Below are positions 43,458 to 53,500 of a stretch of 64,000 bases of DNA, one piece after another. The position numbers were made by a program, and so were the translations under genes. The notes below the pieces were generated by a model. That model made no database searches, was not told the DNA's origin, and was given only the letters and a program-made list of their open reading frames with translations. Each line of letters begins with the position of its first letter. The stretch's first letter is position 1. The stretch spans positions 434,001 to 498,000 of the forward strand of contig NZ_WPHG01000003.1 in NCBI RefSeq assembly GCF_009742725.1, read 5' to 3'. Origin of the DNA: Nitratireductor arenosus (GTDB taxonomy: Bacteria; Pseudomonadota; Alphaproteobacteria; Rhizobiales; Rhizobiaceae).

Positions 43458-44215
43458 ACTATCGCGCGATCTGGGCGATCTACCGGCAGGAGATGGCGCG
43501 TGCCTTTCGCACGGTGTTGCAAAGCATCGTCTCGCCGGTCATTTCGACCTCGCTCTATTTCGTCGTCTTCGGCGCGGCGATCGGCTCGCGCATCCAGGAG
43601 ATCGACGGCGTCAGCTACGGCGCCTTCATCGTGCCGGGCCTGATGATGCTGTCGCTTCTGACGCACAGCATCTCCAACGCCTCCTTCGGCATCTATTTCC
43701 CGAAATTCACCGGTACGATCTACGAGATTCTGTCCGCGCCGGTCTCGCATTTGGAGATCGTCGTCGCCTATGTCGGGGCCGCAGCCACCAAATCGATCAT
43801 CCTAGGCGCGATCATCCTGGCGACTGCGGCCCTGTTCGTGCCGCTGCGCATCGAGCACCCTTTGGTGATGGTCTTGTTTCTGGTTTTGACGGCCTGCACC
43901 TTTTCGCTGTTCGGTTTCATCATCGGCATCTGGGCCGACGGTTTCGAGAAATTGCAGCTTGTGCCGCTGTTGATCGTCACGCCGCTCACCTTCCTTGGCG
44001 GATCGTTCTATTCGATCGACATGCTGCCGCCGTTCTGGCGCACGGTCACGCTGTTCAACCCGGTCGTCTATCTGGTCAGCGGCTTCCGCTGGAGCTTTTA
44101 CGGACGCGCCGATGTCGGCGTCGGGATCAGTCTGGCGATGACGCTCGTCTTCCTGGCCCTGTGCCTGGCGATCGTGTCCTGGATATTCCGCACCGGCTAC
44201 AAGCTGAAAAGCTGA
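43454..44215 (+). CDS. ABC-2 type transporter permease
   Basis: 253 residues, about six membrane helices. [17 protein letters not shown] is the typical ABC-2 cytoplasmic element and [21 protein letters not shown]-like text ([17 protein letters not shown]) marks the conserved C-terminal part. Together with the ATPase it would form a 2+2 exporter. Overlaps the ATPase by four bases (ATGA). No recognisable terminator follows within the 197-base gap to the next gene. Confidence 0.92.
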   Translation: MNYRAIWAIYRQEMARAFRTVLQSIVSPVISTSLYFVVFGAAIGSRIQEIDGVSYGAFIVPGLMMLSLLTHSISNASFGIYFPKFTGTIYEILSAPVSHLEIVVAYVGAAATKSIILGAIILATAALFVPLRIEHPLVMVLFLVLTACTFSLFGFIIGIWADGFEKLQLVPLLIVTPLTFLGGSFYSIDMLPPFWRTVTLFNPVVYLVSGFRWSFYGRADVGVGISLAMTLVFLALCLAIVSWIFRTGYKLKS

Positions 44216-44412
44216 GGCGTGCGCCGCTCCCCCGGTAAGCGCTAACTTTCCCGAAAGGTTCTCGCCCGCAAGCTCGTCGGATCGATCGCAAGCGATTCGC
44301 CATTCAATCCGAGGCCGGGCTGGGGCGGCGCATGGCGGCCCGACAGGTTCGACCTGTTCCGGCGTGCCGCTTGCGGTCTCGACCGACCAGTGTGCGAGGG
44401 GAGACTTTTGGG

Positions 44413-44718
44413 GTGAAGGCAGATCAGTATGCAGATGGAGACGCCACGTCGAGCGCGCGGGTCTTCGCGTTTCCGCTCTGGCGACGGGCGGACGAGGTCG
44501 GGCGCGCGGCGCGGGCCCTGGCCGCGTTGGGCGACCTCGACGCGCGCGACGCGTACCGTCACCGGCTCGCGGCGCGTTTTTTTGCCGAATTCGACAGGCT
44601 CGGTCTGCCCGAGGCCGAGCAGGACGAGGAGGTCGGCGCATTTTTCTACGAGGTCGAATTCGCGCTCGAGGATCTGTTCGGCGATGCCCTTCGGGATGTG
44701 ACGACCGGTATCGTCTGA
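44413..44718 (+). CDS. small DUF6074-like protein, 101 aa
   Basis: The frame is open further upstream, but GTG 44413 lies behind GGGGAG and gives VKADQYADG. The segment VFAFPLWRRADEVGRAARALAAL, followed by AYRHRLAARFFAEFDRLG, resembles the short helical DUF6074-type proteins of Rhizobiales. Function unknown. It stands alone between the exporter and the flagellin gene, and its coding status is less certain than that of its neighbours. The gap 44216-44412 shows no gene. Confidence 0.5.
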   Translation: MKADQYADGDATSSARVFAFPLWRRADEVGRAARALAALGDLDARDAYRHRLAARFFAEFDRLGLPEAEQDEEVGAFFYEVEFALEDLFGDALRDVTTGIV

Positions 44719-45235
44719 CCGGCTGATCGGCGGGGCGGCCCCCACCGCTCCGCGTCCGCGCTGCGCGCGCGTCACGACAAGCGACAGCGAAGGCCGACGG
44801 CACGCGGTCCCCACTGGACCGTATGCCGAACGTGGGCGAATCACTTTCCGGCATCCTCCCGCGCGCCGGGCGAAGCCTTGAAAAGCTCCGACCACGCCGC
44901 GAGCCCTTGGCCCACGTTAACGTTCCGACCCGGCGCGGGCTGCTGGTGCGTTAACCGCGAGAACCGCCGTCCGGAATAAATCCGGCGGGATTTGCCGATT
45001 TCGCGACGAAATCCACGGAGAAAAAGGAAAAAGCGCGCCTGTTTCGCATGCGCGGCCCGCTGGTTCGACGATGCCGCCCCACCAGCCGTTAACCAGTTTA
45101 CCGTTTGTTAAGCATGATCGTTCACAAAGGTTAAGACGCGGCGAAACGGCTTTCCGGCGGGAAGCGGCAGCAGGCCGCGACAAGGGGTGACTCGGCAGCC
45201 TGCGAAGCTGCGGGCAAGATAAAAAGGGGCCAAGC
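44719..45235. other. 517-base intergenic region before the flagellin gene
   Basis: No gene seen. The AT-rich 3' part holds several TTAA elements: a 10-base palindrome ACGTTAACGT (44914-44923), GCGTTAACC (44949-44957), and a cluster at 45089-45134 with GTTAACCAG, GTTAAGC and GGTTAAG. TTAACC resembles a CtrA half-site, but no pair has the TTAA-N7-TTAA spacing of full CtrA sites. The flagellin promoter is expected near 45080-45200; no flagellar sigma consensus could be confirmed. Confidence 0.45.
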
Positions 45236-46207
45236 GTGTCCAGCATTCTGACCAACGCCTCCGCGATGACCGCGCTGAAGAGCCTGCAGGCGACCAACAA
45301 GGCGCTGGCGACCACGCAGGCACGCATTTCCACGGGCTACCGCGTCGCCGAAGCCAGCGACAACGCGGCCTATTGGTCGATCGCCACCACGATGCGTTCA
45401 GACAACAAGGCATTGTTGACCGTGCAGGACGCGCTCGGTCTCGGCGCCGCCAAGATAGACATCGCCTATACAGGCATCAACAACACCATCGACGTCGTTG
45501 ATGAGATCAAGGCGAAACTGGTCGCGGCAAGGGAGCCGGGCGTCGACCGCTCCAAGATCCAGGCCGAAATCACTGCTTTGCAGGGCCAGTTGGTCAGCAA
45601 TGCGGCCGCCTCGTCCTTTTCCGGCGAGAACTGGCTTTCGGTGGACTCCGATTCCGCCGGCTACAATTCATCGAAGTCGATTGTGGCGTCGTTTACACGC
45701 GCGTCGGACGGAACGGTGTCGGTCTCGACCATCACGATCAACACCGATAGCGTGAAACTGTTCGACGCCGGGGCCAACACCGTGGCCGGTGGAGTTGGCA
45801 TTCTCGACGGTGTCTACGACGAGACCACCGGTGCCCTGCACGCTGACCAGACAACCGCCGCGGGTGTCTTTACCGTCACCACGCTCGACATTTCCGGCCT
45901 GACCAACAACGCGGCCGACCTGACCACGCTCGACAATTTCATCAAGGGCGTGGACGACGCGATCAGCCGTATGACAAAGGCCGCCTCCGATCTCGGCGCT
46001 TCCAAGAAGCGGGTCGATCTGCAAGTCTCCTTCGTCAACAGCCTGATGGACGCGATCGAACGCGGCGTCGGCGCGCTGGTCGATGCGGACATGAACAAGG
46101 AATCGACCCGTCTGCAGGCTCTCCAGGTCCAGCAGCAGCTCGGAATCCAAGGGCTGTCGATCGCCAATGCCTCGGTCCAGGGCATCTTGTCGCTCTTCCA
46201 GGGCTAA
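45236..46207 (+). CDS. fliC: flagellin
   Basis: A 323-residue alphaproteobacterial flagellin, translated from GTG 45236 behind AAAAAGGGG. The N-terminal coiled-coil D0/D1 (SSILTNASAMTALKSLQATNKALATTQARISTGYRVAEASDNAAYWSIATTMRSDN) and C-terminal SRMTKAASDLGASKKRVDLQVSFVNSLMDAIERGVGALVDADMNKESTRLQALQVQQQLG are diagnostic. The central D2/D3 region is short. It stands upstream of the che operon without other flagellar genes in view, so the flagellar cluster is split or lies beyond the window. A terminator hairpin follows. Confidence 0.95.
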   Translation: MSSILTNASAMTALKSLQATNKALATTQARISTGYRVAEASDNAAYWSIATTMRSDNKALLTVQDALGLGAAKIDIAYTGINNTIDVVDEIKAKLVAAREPGVDRSKIQAEITALQGQLVSNAAASSFSGENWLSVDSDSAGYNSSKSIVASFTRASDGTVSVSTITINTDSVKLFDAGANTVAGGVGILDGVYDETTGALHADQTTAAGVFTVTTLDISGLTNNAADLTTLDNFIKGVDDAISRMTKAASDLGASKKRVDLQVSFVNSLMDAIERGVGALVDADMNKESTRLQALQVQQQLGIQGLSIANASVQGILSLFQG

Positions 46208-46267
46208 CGACGCCGGCGGCGGCGCGGCCCGAACGGCCCCCGCCGCACGACCGGCACGCATGAAACC

Positions 46268-46304
46268 GCAAAACCGGCGCCGGCCTCCCAGCGTCGGTTT
46301 TTGC
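46268..46304 (+). terminator. terminator after flagellin
   Basis: GCAAAACCGGCGC (46268-46280) pairs imperfectly with GCGTCGGTTTTTGC (46291-46304), ten-base loop, T5 in the right arm. It lies 60 bases after the flagellin stop. Confidence 0.6.
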
Positions 46305-46818
46305 CGTTGGGCGCCTCGCTTCGGCGCCGCCCCGAAAAAAACCGCATGGGTACGAGGTGAAATCATCCTGCCGGCGTGACCGATCGGGCTGACATGGCTT
46401 CCCGGCGAGAAACCAAGCACGGCTTGGTGGTGCGGCGAGTTCGAGGGAGCCGGATCGCGTCAAGGGCTGGTTCCCGTGCAACTGGGCTCCAAGCATTAAC
46501 AAGTGTTAAACCAATGCATGCGAATCCTAGCCATGCAGGGCTTGGCGGGGACGGCGCCAAAGGCATGACGCCGCGTCCGCACGCCGGATTTTCCGGAATG
46601 AACTGAAATTTTCGGTGGCGGGGATTTTCCATGATCGGGCGCGCGCGACCCTGCGCTTGTAAACGCGTTTACGCTGATTTCCGAATTGCCCGGCAGGGCT
46701 GCCGTTTCGAATGCCGTTCGGCACTCGGCGCGTCCGGCTGGATTGTACCCGGCCCGGTCGGGGCGGTCGCCGCGCAGCGGGGTGCGCCGACCAGGAGCGA
46801 ATGTGAGGAAAAACGGAC
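46305..46818. other. 514-base region before the che operon
   Basis: No convincing gene. Two perfect 14-base palindromes stand out: TTAACAAGTGTTAA (46496-46509) and GTAAACGCGTTTAC (46659-46672). The second lies 147 bases before cheS and resembles an operator. A 63-residue open frame at 46631-46822 is a coding shadow in my view because it runs into the cheS ribosome site and has no family features. Confidence 0.5.
46659..46672. promoter_or_regulatory. 14-bp perfect palindrome upstream of che operon
   Basis: GTAAACGCGTTTAC reads the same on both strands. It lies 147 bases ahead of cheS. The shape is that of a LacI- or GntR-type operator half-site pair with a CG centre. No regulator gene is near. 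It might control the che operon. Confidence 0.45.
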
Positions 46819-47106
46819 ATGAAGCCGAGCCAATCGGAATCGGTGACGCTTTCGCCGGTGCTTGACATCACCGCTGCCACGCCGCTCGTCGCGGAGCTTG
46901 TAAAGATGCGCGGCAAGGATGTGACCGTGCACGCGGCCGCGGTCGAGAAGATCGGCGCCCAATGCATCCAGGTGCTGCTATCGGCCGCCGCGACTTGGTC
47001 GCATGACGGCATGGAATTCGAAGTGGCGGAGCCTTCCGAGGCGTTTAGCGAAAGCCTCCAGACCATGGGGCTGGAAGTCGCCGATATGAGCGTGGGGAAC
47101 GTTTGA
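46819..47106 (+). CDS. cheS: CheS-like STAS domain protein
   Basis: 95 residues. The STAS fold is seen in the stretch LSPVLDITAATPLVAELVKMRGKDVTVHAAAVEKIGAQCIQVLLSAAATW; the phosphoserine site of anti-sigma antagonists (usually DxS) reads EKIGAQ, so a phospho-switch is unlikely. GAGGAAAA precedes ATG 46819. Position and size match CheS of Sinorhizobium meliloti, which binds CheA and helps remove phosphate from CheY1. Starts the che operon; the cheY1 start follows by one base. Confidence 0.85.
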   Translation: MKPSQSESVTLSPVLDITAATPLVAELVKMRGKDVTVHAAAVEKIGAQCIQVLLSAAATWSHDGMEFEVAEPSEAFSESLQTMGLEVADMSVGNV

Positions 47107-47107
47107 G

Positions 47108-47473
47108 ATGACCAGAACAATATTGACCGTCGATGATTCACGCACCATTCGCGAGATGTTGCGCGCCACCCTGATGGAGGCCGGCATGGAAGTTCTGCAG
47201 GCCGAGGACGGCATGCAGGGGCTCGAGGTTCTGCAGGGCGCGCGCCCGGACGTCATCGTCACCGACATCAACATGCCGCGCATGGACGGATTCGGCTTTA
47301 TCGAAGCCGTGCGCGGCAGCGACCAGCATCGCGCCATTCCGATCCTGGTGCTCACCACCGAAAGCGTCGACGACAAGAAGGACCGCGCCCGGCGCCTTGG
47401 CGCGACCGGTTGGATCGTGAAGCCGTTCGATCCGGCCAAGCTCGTCAACGCCATCAACCGCGTCGCGGCCTGA
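47108..47473 (+). CDS. cheY1: chemotaxis response regulator CheY1
   Basis: 121 residues. Receiver domain with acidic pair Asp9/Asp10, phosphoacceptor Asp53 in VTDINMPRMDG, Thr83 in VLTTES and Lys105 in WIVKPFDP. By position (directly before cheA) it corresponds to S. meliloti CheY1, a phosphate sink. It could alternatively act as a motor regulator. Confidence 0.93.
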   Translation: MTRTILTVDDSRTIREMLRATLMEAGMEVLQAEDGMQGLEVLQGARPDVIVTDINMPRMDGFGFIEAVRGSDQHRAIPILVLTTESVDDKKDRARRLGATGWIVKPFDPAKLVNAINRVAA

Positions 47474-47493
47474 CGAAACCGGAGACTGTGCCC

Positions 47494-49677
47494 GTGGACA
47501 CGATGGCGGCAATCAAACAGACGTTCTTCCAGGAATGCGAGGAACAGCTTGCCGAACTGGAGACCGGTCTGCTGGCGATCGAAAGCCAGCAGGTCGACGA
47601 CGACACGATCAACGCCGTATTCCGTGCCGTTCATTCGATCAAGGGTGGCGCCGGCGCCTTCGGCCTCGACGAACTGGTGCGGTTCGCGCACACATTCGAG
47701 ACGGTGCTGGACCTGCTGCGCGGGTCGCAGATCGAGGCGGCGCCGCCGCTTGTCAAGCTGATGCTGCGCTCGTCGGACACGCTTGCCGACCTTGTGCGCT
47801 ATTCGCGCGATGGCGGCGAGATGGACCAGGCCCGTGTCGGCCAGTTGCATGACGAATTGATGCAGGTGGTCAATCCTGTTGCCACGCCGGCATGCGCTCA
47901 ATCGGCGGAGCCGCATGCGGGCGACGACGAGGCGGGCGGGGACGATCCGGAGGCCTTTTTCCCGGTCACAGTCACCTTCGACGATCTGATCGGCGAGAAT
48001 AGCGACGATGACGGGCAAATCGTGTTCAACGTTTGGTTCAAACCCAAGCCCGAGCTCTACGCCAAGGCCAATGACGCCGCCAAATTGTTGCGCGAGTTGC
48101 GCGCGCTCGGCGAGGCCGACATCGCCTGCGACAGGTCGGATGTACCGCTGCTGAGCGAGCTCGACCCGGAAGGCGCCTATCTGGCCTGGAACGTGCGGCT
48201 TGTCACCAGCGCCGGCGAGAGCGCGGTGCGCGACGTGTTTGAATTCGTCGAATTCGACTGCGAGATCAGGATCGAGGCCGAACCGTCCGTTGAGCCAGAT
48301 TTCGAATTTACGCCCGAACCGGTTGCCGAGATCGGGCCCGCCGAAGCGCCGGCCGACAGTCCGGCCATTCCCCAGGCGGTGCTGGAGCGGCTGGCCGAAT
48401 TCGCGCCCGAGCAGGCCGCCAAGGCAGCCGCGCCGAGCGCCGGGGCATCCCCCGCCCAACAGGCTCAGACCACCATCCGGGTCGACCTCGACCGTGTCGA
48501 CCGGCTGATCGACCTAGTCGGCGAACTGGTCATCAACCAGTCGATGCTGGCTCAGCGCGTCACCGAGGCCGGCATCGCGCGGCTTTCGGATGTGGCGGTC
48601 GGCCTCGACGATCTGGAGCAGCTTACCCGCGAAATCCAGGATTCGGTGATGGCGATTCGCGCCCAGCCGGTGCGGCCGATCTTCCAGCGCATGTCGCGTG
48701 TCGTGCGCGAGGTCGCCGACATGACCGGCAAGTCGGTGCGCCTGATCACCGAGGGCGAGAATTGCGAGGTCGACAAGACGGTCATCGAACGTCTGACCGA
48801 TCCGCTCACCCATATGATCCGCAACGCCATCGATCACGGGCTGGAATCGCCCGAGGAGCGGGTCCAAGCGGGCAAGCCGGAGCAGGGCGTTGTGCGCATG
48901 ACCGCGGCCCACCGGTCCGGGCGTGTCATCATCGAGGTCTCCGATGACGGTTCCGGCATCAATCGCGAGCGCGTCAGAAGCATCGCCGTCGACAAGGGAT
49001 TGATCGACGCAGACGCGCAACTGGCCGACAATGAAATCGACGACCTGATCTTCGCGCCCGGCTTCTCGACCGCGAGCGCGGTGTCGGACGTGTCCGGCCG
49101 CGGCGTCGGCATGGACGTGGTCAAGCGCTCCATCCAGGCACTCGGCGGCCGGATCGCGATTTCGTCTCGGCCCGGCAAAGGCACCGCGTTCACGCTCAGC
49201 CTGCCGCTGACCCTGGCCGTGCTCGACGGCATGGTGGTGACGGTGGCCGGCCAGACCCTGGTCGTGCCTCTGACCGCGATCGTGGAAACGCTCCAGCCCA
49301 AGAACTCGGATGTCCACGGACTGGGCGAGACGGCGCGGGTGATTTCGACCCGCGGCGCGTTCATCCCGCTGATCGATGTCGGACGCGAACTCGGCTACCG
49401 CGACTGCGAAGCCGACCCGGTCGGCAGCGTCGCGATCATGGTCGAATCGGAGAACCGCGCCCAAAGCGCGCTGCTGGTGGACGGCATCATCGGCCAGCAG
49501 CAGGTGGTCATCAAGAGTCTCGAAACCAATTACGGCCACGTTTTCGGGGTCGCGGCCGCGACCATCCTCGGTGACGGCCGCGTGGCCGTCATCCTCGATG
49601 TCGACGCGATCGTGGCCGGAAGCCGCTCCGATCCGGCCAGGTCGGAAGGCGCCAATCGCAAGAGGAACGCAGCATGA
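47494..49677 (+). CDS. cheA: chemotaxis histidine kinase CheA
   Basis: 727 residues. Phosphotransfer domain with His47 in [18 protein letters not shown]; a P2 domain is seen at ~175-262 after an acidic linker; dimerisation segment [17 protein letters not shown] near 335-350; kinase boxes [17 protein letters not shown] (N), [11 protein letters not shown] and [10 protein letters not shown] (G); C-terminal CheW-like domain with [15 protein letters not shown] 47494 ([15 protein letters not shown]) fits rhizobial CheA N-termini; ATG 47503 is an alternative. TGA overlaps the cheW start by four bases. Confidence 0.95.
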   Translation: MDTMAAIKQTFFQECEEQLAELETGLLAIESQQVDDDTINAVFRAVHSIKGGAGAFGLDELVRFAHTFETVLDLLRGSQIEAAPPLVKLMLRSSDTLADLVRYSRDGGEMDQARVGQLHDELMQVVNPVATPACAQSAEPHAGDDEAGGDDPEAFFPVTVTFDDLIGENSDDDGQIVFNVWFKPKPELYAKANDAAKLLRELRALGEADIACDRSDVPLLSELDPEGAYLAWNVRLVTSAGESAVRDVFEFVEFDCEIRIEAEPSVEPDFEFTPEPVAEIGPAEAPADSPAIPQAVLERLAEFAPEQAAKAAAPSAGASPAQQAQTTIRVDLDRVDRLIDLVGELVINQSMLAQRVTEAGIARLSDVAVGLDDLEQLTREIQDSVMAIRAQPVRPIFQRMSRVVREVADMTGKSVRLITEGENCEVDKTVIERLTDPLTHMIRNAIDHGLESPEERVQAGKPEQGVVRMTAAHRSGRVIIEVSDDGSGINRERVRSIAVDKGLIDADAQLADNEIDDLIFAPGFSTASAVSDVSGRGVGMDVVKRSIQALGGRIAISSRPGKGTAFTLSLPLTLAVLDGMVVTVAGQTLVVPLTAIVETLQPKNSDVHGLGETARVISTRGAFIPLIDVGRELGYRDCEADPVGSVAIMVESENRAQSALLVDGIIGQQQVVIKSLETNYGHVFGVAAATILGDGRVAVILDVDAIVAGSRSDPARSEGANRKRNAA

Positions 49678-50150
49678 TGGAAGTCAACGAACACGATACG
49701 TCCCAATATAACGAGCTGATCGCCTTCCGGCTCGGCGAGCAGGAATTTTGCGTCGACATCATGTCGGTGCGCGATATCAGGGGTTGGACCCCGACCACCC
49801 CGCTGCCGCATTCGCCCGACTACGTGAAGGGTGTGATCAATCTGCGCGGCTCGGTGCTGCCGGTGATCGACCTTTCGGCCCGCCTCGGTTTCCGTTCGAC
49901 GGAGCCGACCGCGCGCCACGTCATCATCGTCACCCAGGTCGGCAGCCAGTCGGTCGGGCTTCTGGTCGACGCAGTGTCCGACATCCTCACCATCACCTCC
50001 GAAACCATCCAGCCGACCCCGGATGTCGCCTCCGAACTGGCGCGCTGCTTCATGAAGGGCGTGCTGGCGATCGAGGGCCGGATGATCAGCCTGATCGGGC
50101 TCGACAGCGTGATCGCCGCCACCCACGAAGGCACAGGGACGCTGAATTGA
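49674..50150 (+). CDS. cheW: chemotaxis coupling protein CheW
   Basis: 158 residues. The CheW beta-barrel pattern is [62 protein letters not shown], then [12 protein letters not shown]. It links receptors to CheA. ATG 49674 overlaps the cheA stop (ATGA) and its own stop overlaps or abuts the cheR start. Confidence 0.95.
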   Translation: MMEVNEHDTSQYNELIAFRLGEQEFCVDIMSVRDIRGWTPTTPLPHSPDYVKGVINLRGSVLPVIDLSARLGFRSTEPTARHVIIVTQVGSQSVGLLVDAVSDILTITSETIQPTPDVASELARCFMKGVLAIEGRMISLIGLDSVIAATHEGTGTLN

Positions 50151-50179
50151 ACCGAGCTGCCGTGCCCCGGACGGGCGGA

Positions 50180-51031
50180 ATGGTGCCCGGTGAGTATGTG
50201 CTCACCGAGGAGGATTTCCACCGCATCGCGTCGATCCTTCACGATCATGCCGGCATCCAATTGTCGGAAGCGAAGGCGGCGCTCGTCTACGCCCGGCTGG
50301 CCAAGCGCCTACGTGCTCTCGGCCTGGAGAATTTTCGCGATTACTGCGCGCTGGTCGCCGGCACGGACGGCCTCGGCGAACGTCAAAAGATGGTCGCGGC
50401 CCTGACGACCAACGTTACCAGATTTTACCGCGAGGCCCATCATTTCGAGCATTTGAAGACCCGGGTGCTTCCGGGCCTTGTCGAGCGCGCGCGGCGCGGC
50501 GACCCGGTCCGGATCTGGTCGGCGGGATGTTCCAACGGGCAGGAGGCGTACACGATCGCGCTGGTGTTGCTGTCGGCCATGCCCGACGTCGCCCGCCACG
50601 ACGTACGCGTTCTCGCCACCGACATCGACCCCAACATGATCGAGGAGGGCCGCGCGGCGAGCTATCCCGAGGCGGCCCTTTCCGACGTTCCGGCGGATGT
50701 GCGGCGCAAATGGTTTCACAGGGTTGCCGGTCCGGGCGAGCAGCGCTGGCAGGTCGCCGAGGAGCTGCGCGATCTGGTCGCTTTCCGTGAGCTCAACCTG
50801 TTCGCCAAATGGCCGATGAAGAAGCGTTTCGACGTGATCTTCTGCCGCAACGTCGTGATCTATTTCGACAAGCCCAAGCAGGCCGAGCTGTGGACGCGCT
50901 TTTCCGCCGCGCTCAAGCCGGACGGGGCGCTCTATATAGGGCATTCCGAGCGGGTGTCGGGTCCGGCGGCGGAGCATTTCGCCGCCGACGGGGTCACGAC
51001 ATGGCGACATCACAAGGGCGGGGCGCGGTGA
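50180..51031 (+). CDS. cheR: chemotaxis protein methyltransferase CheR
   Basis: 283 residues from ATG 50180. N-terminal all-helical domain (EEDFHRIASILHDHAGIQLSEAKAALVYARLAKRL), then NVTRFYREAHHFEHL and the SAM-binding IWSAGCSNGQEAYTIALVLL, with later VIFCRNVVIYFDKPKQ. It methylates receptor glutamates. A GTG at 50162 and a TTG at 50147 that overlaps the cheW stop are alternative starts. Its stop overlaps the cheB start at GTG 51028. Confidence 0.93.
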   Translation: MVPGEYVLTEEDFHRIASILHDHAGIQLSEAKAALVYARLAKRLRALGLENFRDYCALVAGTDGLGERQKMVAALTTNVTRFYREAHHFEHLKTRVLPGLVERARRGDPVRIWSAGCSNGQEAYTIALVLLSAMPDVARHDVRVLATDIDPNMIEEGRAASYPEAALSDVPADVRRKWFHRVAGPGEQRWQVAEELRDLVAFRELNLFAKWPMKKRFDVIFCRNVVIYFDKPKQAELWTRFSAALKPDGALYIGHSERVSGPAAEHFAADGVTTWRHHKGGAR

Positions 51032-52095
51032 AACCGGTTCGGGTCCTGATCATCGACGACAGCGCGACCATGCGCAAGATCATCCGGTTCGCGCTCGAAG
51101 CCGATACCGGCATCGAAGTGGTGGGCGAGGCGCCCGATCCGACAGAGGCCTTCCGCCTCGTCGACACGCTCGATCCCGACGTCATCACCCTCGATATCGA
51201 GATGCCGAAGATGAACGGCATCGATTTCCTGCGACGGGTGATGAAACATCGGCCCCGTCCCGTCATCATGGTGTCGACCCTGACCGTCAACGGCGCCGCG
51301 ACGACCATCGAGGCGCTCGCCCGGGGTGCCTTCGACTGCGTGGCCAAACCGACCCTGACCGACAGCGCCTCTTTCGCCGAACTCGCCGAAAAGGTCCGGG
51401 CCGCCGGGGCCAGGCGACGTCGCGCCGGAGCGCCGGAGCGTTCCCCGACGCCGCGGGGAGCCGGGGCGCCGCCCGTGGGCGAACTGCCGACAATCGGTGT
51501 GAAGGCAATCGCCGTCGGCGCGTCGACCGGCGGCGTCGAGGCGCTGATCGCCATGTTGACGGCGTTTCCGGCCGATTGTCCGCCGACTGTCATCACCCAG
51601 CACATGCCGGCCAATTTCACCAAATCCTTCGCCGAGCGGCTCGACCGCATGTGTCGCCCGCGCGTGCAGGAGGCGCAGGATCGCACGGCGCTGGCGCGCG
51701 GCAATGTCTATGTCGCGCCGGGTGGCGATCAGCATCTCGAAGTGGTCAGGCGCGGCGACGGATTGGAAAGCCGGTTGCGGGCCGGGGAGACCGTCTCGGG
51801 ACATCGGCCCTCGGTGGACGTGCTGATGACCTCGGTCGCCGCCGCCGCCGTCGGCGACGCTGTCGGCGTCATCCTCACCGGAATGGGCAAGGACGGCGCG
51901 CAGGGGCTGCTCGCAATGCGTCAGGCCGGCGCGCGCACCATCGGCCAGGACGAGGCGAGTTCGCTGATCTACGGCATGCCGCGCGTCGCCTTCGAGGTCG
52001 GCGCGGTGGAAAAGCAGATAGCGTTAAACGGCATCGCCCGCGCGATCTTCGTCGGGGCGGCGACAAGAAAAGAAGGCACGTCATGTCACTCCTAG
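51028..52095 (+). CDS. cheB: chemotaxis methylesterase CheB
   Basis: 355 residues from GTG 51028, overlapping the cheR stop by four bases; ATG 51001 is an alternative. Receiver domain [17 protein letters not shown] with Asp56 as phosphoacceptor; a short Arg/Pro linker; esterase with Ser in [12 protein letters not shown], His in [15 protein letters not shown] and Asp in [11 protein letters not shown]. It demethylates and deamidates receptors when phosphorylated by CheA. Confidence 0.95.
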   Translation: MKPVRVLIIDDSATMRKIIRFALEADTGIEVVGEAPDPTEAFRLVDTLDPDVITLDIEMPKMNGIDFLRRVMKHRPRPVIMVSTLTVNGAATTIEALARGAFDCVAKPTLTDSASFAELAEKVRAAGARRRRAGAPERSPTPRGAGAPPVGELPTIGVKAIAVGASTGGVEALIAMLTAFPADCPPTVITQHMPANFTKSFAERLDRMCRPRVQEAQDRTALARGNVYVAPGGDQHLEVVRRGDGLESRLRAGETVSGHRPSVDVLMTSVAAAAVGDAVGVILTGMGKDGAQGLLAMRQAGARTIGQDEASSLIYGMPRVAFEVGAVEKQIALNGIARAIFVGAATRKEGTSCHS

Positions 52096-52472
52096 CCCAA
52101 CTCAAGATCCTCGCGGTCGACGACACCACAACCAGCCGATTGCTGTTGCGCGATGCGCTCGAATCGATCGGGTTCAGGAACATCTCCGTCGCCGCCGATG
52201 GCGAGCAGGCGATGCAGGCGATGATGAAGACGCCCAGCCATCTCATCATTTCGGACATGAACATGCCCAAGATGGACGGCTTGCAATTGCTGAAGGCGAT
52301 CCGCAGCTACAAGCCCACGGCTCGGGTGCCCTTCATGATCCTGACCGGGAATGCCGACCGCAATGTGCTGGTCGAAGGCCGCAAGCTCGGGCTCAACAAT
52401 TATCTGAACAAGCCGTTCACGCCGGCGGACCTGAAAAAGGCGCTCGAGGCGATCGTCGGGAGGCTTCATTGA
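52083..52472 (+). CDS. cheY2: chemotaxis response regulator CheY2
   Basis: 129 residues. Acidic pair Asp13/Asp14, phosphoacceptor Asp58 in [12 protein letters not shown], followed by MILTGNAD and YLNKPFTP. Its start overlaps cheB by 13 bases. By position it matches S. meliloti CheY2, which controls motor speed. Its stop overlaps the cheD start by four bases. Confidence 0.93.
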   Translation: MSLLAQLKILAVDDTTTSRLLLRDALESIGFRNISVAADGEQAMQAMMKTPSHLIISDMNMPKMDGLQLLKAIRSYKPTARVPFMILTGNADRNVLVEGRKLGLNNYLNKPFTPADLKKALEAIVGRLH

Positions 52473-53011
52473 TAGACAAGCATCGCCCCGACCGCATTCA
52501 TGTCATTCAGGGCGAATGTGTCGTCACCGACGAGAAGCAAAAGGTGCTTACCACGGTGCTCGGCTCGTGCGTTGCCGCGTGCATGCGCGACCCGGTGCTC
52601 GGCATCGGCGGCATGAACCATTTCCTGCTGCCGGGCGGCGGCGAGCACACCGGATATAACGAGGCCGAGCGTTTCGGCGTCTACCTCATGGAAGTGCTGG
52701 TCAACGGCCTCCTCAAGCGCGGTGCGCGGCGCGAGAACCTGGAGGCCAAGCTGTTCGGCGGCGCGCGCACGGTTCGGGGTTTCTCCGATATCGGCGCCAA
52801 GAACATCGCCTTTGCCCGCCATTTCCTGGACAATGAGCAGATCGCCTATGCCGGCGGCAGCGTCGGCGGGGATCAGGGCCGGCGATTGGAATATTATCCG
52901 GCCAGCGGCAAGGCGCGCCAGTTCCTGCTGCCGCCGACAGCGGCCCCCCAGCCGCGACCCGAGATCAGGTTGCCGAAATTGCCGGCAAGCGGCGAACTCG
53001 AACTGTTTTAG
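52469..53011 (+). CDS. cheD: chemoreceptor glutamine deamidase CheD
   Basis: 180 residues from TTG 52469, overlapping the cheY2 stop. [16 protein letters not shown] with catalytic Cys34 and [11 protein letters not shown] with His51 give the Cys-His pair of Che[10 protein letters not shown] and GGDQGRRL follow as usual. It deamidates receptor Gln side chains. A TTG start is uncommon, and may keep expression low. Confidence 0.93.
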   Translation: MIDKHRPDRIHVIQGECVVTDEKQKVLTTVLGSCVAACMRDPVLGIGGMNHFLLPGGGEHTGYNEAERFGVYLMEVLVNGLLKRGARRENLEAKLFGGARTVRGFSDIGAKNIAFARHFLDNEQIAYAGGSVGGDQGRRLEYYPASGKARQFLLPPTAAPQPRPEIRLPKLPASGELELF

Positions 53012-53024
53012 GGAGAACCCCCGC

Positions 53025-53426
53025 ATGTCCGCTGTCGCGACCGCCAGCGCCGCCGATGAAAGCGGCCCTCACCACGAGCCGATCGGCGTTGTGCTGGCGC
53101 GGGTCGAGACCGCGCTCGAAACGATCGCGCACGCCATCGACGCCAACCAGGCCCATATCGCCGCTGCGGTCGCCGCCGGCGGCGCGCGGCCGGCCGCTGC
53201 CGCCCACAAGGCGATGCAGGAGGCCGACCTCCTGGCCCAGAAGGTGGCCGGCATCGCGTCGTTCCTGCGTGCCGTCGCTGTCGAAGTGCCGGGCGATTGG
53301 CATGTCGACACCGCCGGCGCCACACGCGCCCTCACGCTCGCCGATCTCGCCTTGGCGATCGGGGCGAAGGGCCGCGCCGCCCACGTCCATGACGAGGTCG
53401 ATCACGGCCATTGTGACCTGTTCTGA
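53025..53426 (+). CDS. cheT: CheT-like small chemotaxis protein
   Basis: 133 residues, acidic and helical, with long Ala-rich helices (LARVETALETIAHAID and AAHKAMQEADLLAQKVAGIASFLRAVA). Position after cheD at the end of the operon and size match cheT (orf10) of S. meliloti. The assignment is mostly positional. A His-rich end (HVHDEVDHGHCDLF) could bind a metal. ATG 53025 is 13 bases after the cheD stop behind GGGAGAA. Confidence 0.65.
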   Translation: MSAVATASAADESGPHHEPIGVVLARVETALETIAHAIDANQAHIAAAVAAGGARPAAAAHKAMQEADLLAQKVAGIASFLRAVAVEVPGDWHVDTAGATRALTLADLALAIGAKGRAAHVHDEVDHGHCDLF

Positions 53427-53500
53427 GCCGTTTTTATCGCGCTGAAGGTTCGTTCGGGTCCGCAAAGTCGGCTCCCGTCGCTTGCCGGTTCGGTGCCGCC

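Noticed and set aside
45089-45134. CtrA boxes ahead of flagellin
   Set aside because: TTAA elements are present but none is spaced TTAA-N7-TTAA, so only half-site likeness can be claimed.
46631-46822. 63-residue open frame before cheS
   Set aside because: It runs into the cheS Shine-Dalgarno, has no ribosome site of its own and no family features.
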